From NCBI GenBank assembly GCA_032718475.1, contig JAUCBJ010006324.1, positions 1 to 32,033 on the forward strand: DNA of 32,033 bases, written 5' to 3'. This document shows positions 29,601 through 32,033 of the stretch, piece by piece (positions within the stretch are counted from its first letter, which is position 1; every line of letters begins with the position of its first letter). A model generated the notes under the pieces. The model was not told the DNA's origin, did no database searches, and saw only the letters and a list, made by a program, of their open reading frames with translations. A program made the position numbers and the translations under genes. The DNA comes from Nemertoderma westbladi (lineage: Eukaryota > Xenacoelomorpha > Nemertodermatida > Nemertodermatidae).

Positions 29601-32033
29601 GAACGAGTTAGGGCTGTGATGGAGCGGGATGGGGCTGATGTGTAACGGGTTGGGGCTGTGGTGGAACGGGTTGGGGCTGATGTGGAACGGGTTGGGGCTG
29701 AGGTGGAACGAGTTAGGGTTGTGATGGAGCGGGATGGGGCTGATGTGTAACGGGTTGGGGCTGTGGTGGAACGGGTTGGGGCTGATGTGGAACATGTTGG
29801 GGCTGAGGTGGAACGGGTTGGGACTGATCTGGAACGGGTTGGGCCTGAGGTGGAACGGGTTGGGGATGTAGTGGAACGGGTTGGGGCTGAGGTGGAACGT
29901 GTTGGGGCTGTTGTGGAACGGGTTGGGGCTGTGGTGGAATGGGTTGGGGCTGATGTGGAACGGGTTGGGGCTGAGGTGGAACGAGTTAGAGCTGTGGTGG
30001 AACGGGATGGGGCTGATGTGTAACGGGTTGGGGCTGTGGTGGAACGGATTGGGGCTGATGTGGAACGGGTTGGGGCTGAGGTGGAACGTGTTGTGGTTGA
30101 AGTGGAACGGGTTGGGGCTGATGTGGAACGGCGGTTGGGGGCTGCGGTGGTACGGGTTGGGGCTGAGGTGGAACGGGTTGGGACTGATGTGGAACGTGTT
30201 GGGGCTGTGGCGGAATGGGTTTGGGCTGATGTGGAACGGGTTGGGGCTGATGTGGAACGGGTTGGGGCTGATGTGGAACGGGTTGGGACTATGGTGGAAC
30301 GGGTTGGGGCTGAGGTGGAACGTGTTGGGGCTGAAGTGGAACGTGTTGGGGCTGATCTGGAACGGATTGGGGCTGATATGGAACGGGTTGGGGCTGAGGT
30401 GGAACGTGTTGGGGCTGAAGTGGAACGGGTTGGGGCTGATCTGGAACGGATTGGGGCTGATGTGGAACGGGTTGGGGCTGAGGTGGAACGTGTTTGGGCT
30501 GAAGTGGAACGGGTTGGGACTGATGTGGAACGGATTGGGGATGATTTGGAACGGGTTGGGGCTGAGGTGGAACCTGTTGGGGCTGAAGGGGAACGGGTTG
30601 GGGCTGATGTGGAACGGATTGGAGCTGATGTGGAACGGGTTGGGGCTGAGGTGGAACGTGTTGGGACTGAAGTGGAACGGGTTGGGGCTGATGTGGAACG
30701 TGTTGGGGCTGATGTGGAACGGGTTGGGGCTGATGTGAAACGGGTTGGGGGTGATCTGGAACGGGTTGGGGCTGATGTGGAACATGTTGGGGCTGAGGTG
30801 GAACGGGTTGGGGCTGATGTGGAACGGGTTGGGGCTATGGTGGAACGGGTTGGGGCTGTGGTAGAACTGGTTGGGGTTGTGGTGGAATGGGTTGGGGCTG
30901 TGGTGGAATGGGTGGGGGCTGATGTGGAACGGGTTGGCGCTGTGGTGGAACGTGTTGGGGTTGAGGTGGAACGGGTTGGGGTTGATGTGGAACGGGTTGG
31001 GGCTGATGTGGAACGGTTTGGGGCTGAGGTGGAACGTGTTGGGGTTGAGGTGGAACGGATTGGGGCTGATATGGAACGGGTCGGGGCTTACGTGGAACGG
31101 ATTGGGGCTGTGTTGGAATGGGTTAGGGCTGATGTGGAACGGATTGGGGCTGATGTGGAACGGGTTTGGGCTGTGGTGGAATGGGTTGGGGCTGAGGTGG
31201 AACGGGTTGGGGCTGATGTGGAACGGGTTGGGGCTGATGAGAAACGGGTTGGGACTGATGTGGAACGTGTTGGAGTTGAGGTGGAACGGGTTGGGGCTGA
31301 TGTGGAACGGGTTGGGGCTGATGTGGAAAGGGTTGGGGCTGATGTGGATCTGGTTGGGACTGATCTGGAACGGGTTGGGGCTGATGTGGAACGGGTTGGG
31401 GCTGTGAAGGAACGGGTTGGGATTGGGGTGGAACGAGTTAGGACTGAGGTGGAACAGGTCGGGGCTGTGGTGGAACGGGTTGGGGCTGTGGTGGAACGGG
31501 TTTGGGCTGAGGTGGAACGTGTTGGGGCTGTTGTGGAACGGGTTGGGGCTGTGGTGGAACGGGTTGGGGCTGATGTGGAACGGGTTGGGGCTGAGATGGA
31601 ACGAGTTAGGGCTGTGGTGGAACGGGATGGGGCTGATGTGTAACGGGATGGGGCTGTGGTGGAACGGGTTGGGGCTGATGTGGAACATGTTGGGGCTGAG
31701 GTGGAACGGGTTGGGGCTGATGTGGAACGGGTTGGGGCTGATGTGGTACGGGTTGGGGCTGATGTGGAACGGGTTGGGACTGATCTGGAACGGGTTGGGG
31801 CTGATGAACGGGTTGGGGCTGTGGTGGAATGGGTTGGGGCTGAGGTGGAACGGGTTGGGACTGATCTGGAACGGATTGGGGCTGATGTGGAACGGGTTGG
31901 GGCTGAGGTGGAACGTGTTGGGGCTGAAGTGGAACGGGTTGGGGCTGAGGTGGAACGAGTTAGGGCTGTGGTGGAACGGGATGGGGCTGATGTGGTACGG
32001 GTTGGGACTGATGTAGAACGGGTTGGGGCTGTG
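26679..32033. repeat. 21-bp G-rich minisatellite array 2, runs off the window
   Basis: More than 5.3 kb, about 255 units of the same 21-bp repeat as array 1, same orientation (G-rich plus strand). Variant units (GATG, GTGG, GAGG after CTG; GAGTTAGG; GGGATGGGG; GATCTGG) make higher-order patterns. About 27350-28510 matches about 30860-32033 at an offset near 3,509 bp. ORFs of up to 1,369 codons on the minus strand and many on the plus strand follow from the stop-free unit. They change between the NPFHISP and TRSTSAP phases within one array, which argues against coding. Confidence 0.95.

Noticed and set aside
26644-31688. Minus-strand ORFs of 917 and 1,369 codons made of NPFHISP/TRSTSAP-type heptads
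   Set aside because: The 21-bp unit is stop-free in several frames on both strands. The ORFs switch reading phase within the array, have no signal peptide or unique flanking domain, and overlap equally long plus-strand ORFs. They are products of the minisatellite.

Overview
The window is eukaryotic and looks like repeat-rich genomic DNA from a marine invertebrate animal. The signs are a secreted PAN/C-type lectin gene, several LINE retrotransposon remnants, a tRNA-like SINE, hAT and foldback MITEs, long minisatellites, and no bacterial gene organisation. The phylum cannot be fixed from the sequence alone.

Layout. (1) 1-2850: the open 5' end of a transposase-derived ORF, then a DUF4806-like ORF with a probable second exon at 2725-2849. 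(2) 2850-5780: AT-rich DNA with a hAT-type MITE that has a perfect 8-bp target duplication, a foldback hairpin, a roughly 100/130-bp tandem repeat, a LINE linker fragment and a 27-bp satellite. (3) 5902-7042: a SINE-bearing block that recurs at 23671-25132. (4) 7043-14813: a 7.8-kb block present once. Inside it is a near-identical direct duplication (7855-9462 and 10805-13841) enclosing a 5' LINE fragment, plus a 135-bp hairpin. (5) 14814-17215: a block that recurs at 25141-26700. Both copies carry a decayed reverse-transcriptase relic and lead into a 21-bp G-rich minisatellite. (6) 17172-19140: minisatellite array 1, broken by a LINE 3' end. (7) 19278-20045: an intact single-exon PAN + C-type lectin gene. 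(8) 20155-21015: the 27-bp satellite again. (9) 21098-23564: a 5'-truncated minus-strand LINE with clear target duplications. (10) 23671-26700: the second copies of blocks 3 and 5. (11) 26679 to the end: minisatellite array 2, more than 5.3 kb, running off the window.

The main structural result is that modules recur in the same order: 27-bp satellite, small MITE, SINE block, RT-relic block, 21-bp minisatellite. In the first set the lectin gene follows. The second set is cut off inside its minisatellite, so a paralogous lectin gene may lie just past the right edge. The very long ORFs across both arrays come from a stop-free 21-bp unit and are not treated as genes.

Only three coding regions look intact or nearly so: the partial transposase tail, the DUF4806-like gene and the lectin. 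The rest is mobile-element debris and repeats. Family assignments rest on motifs read by eye; no database search was run.
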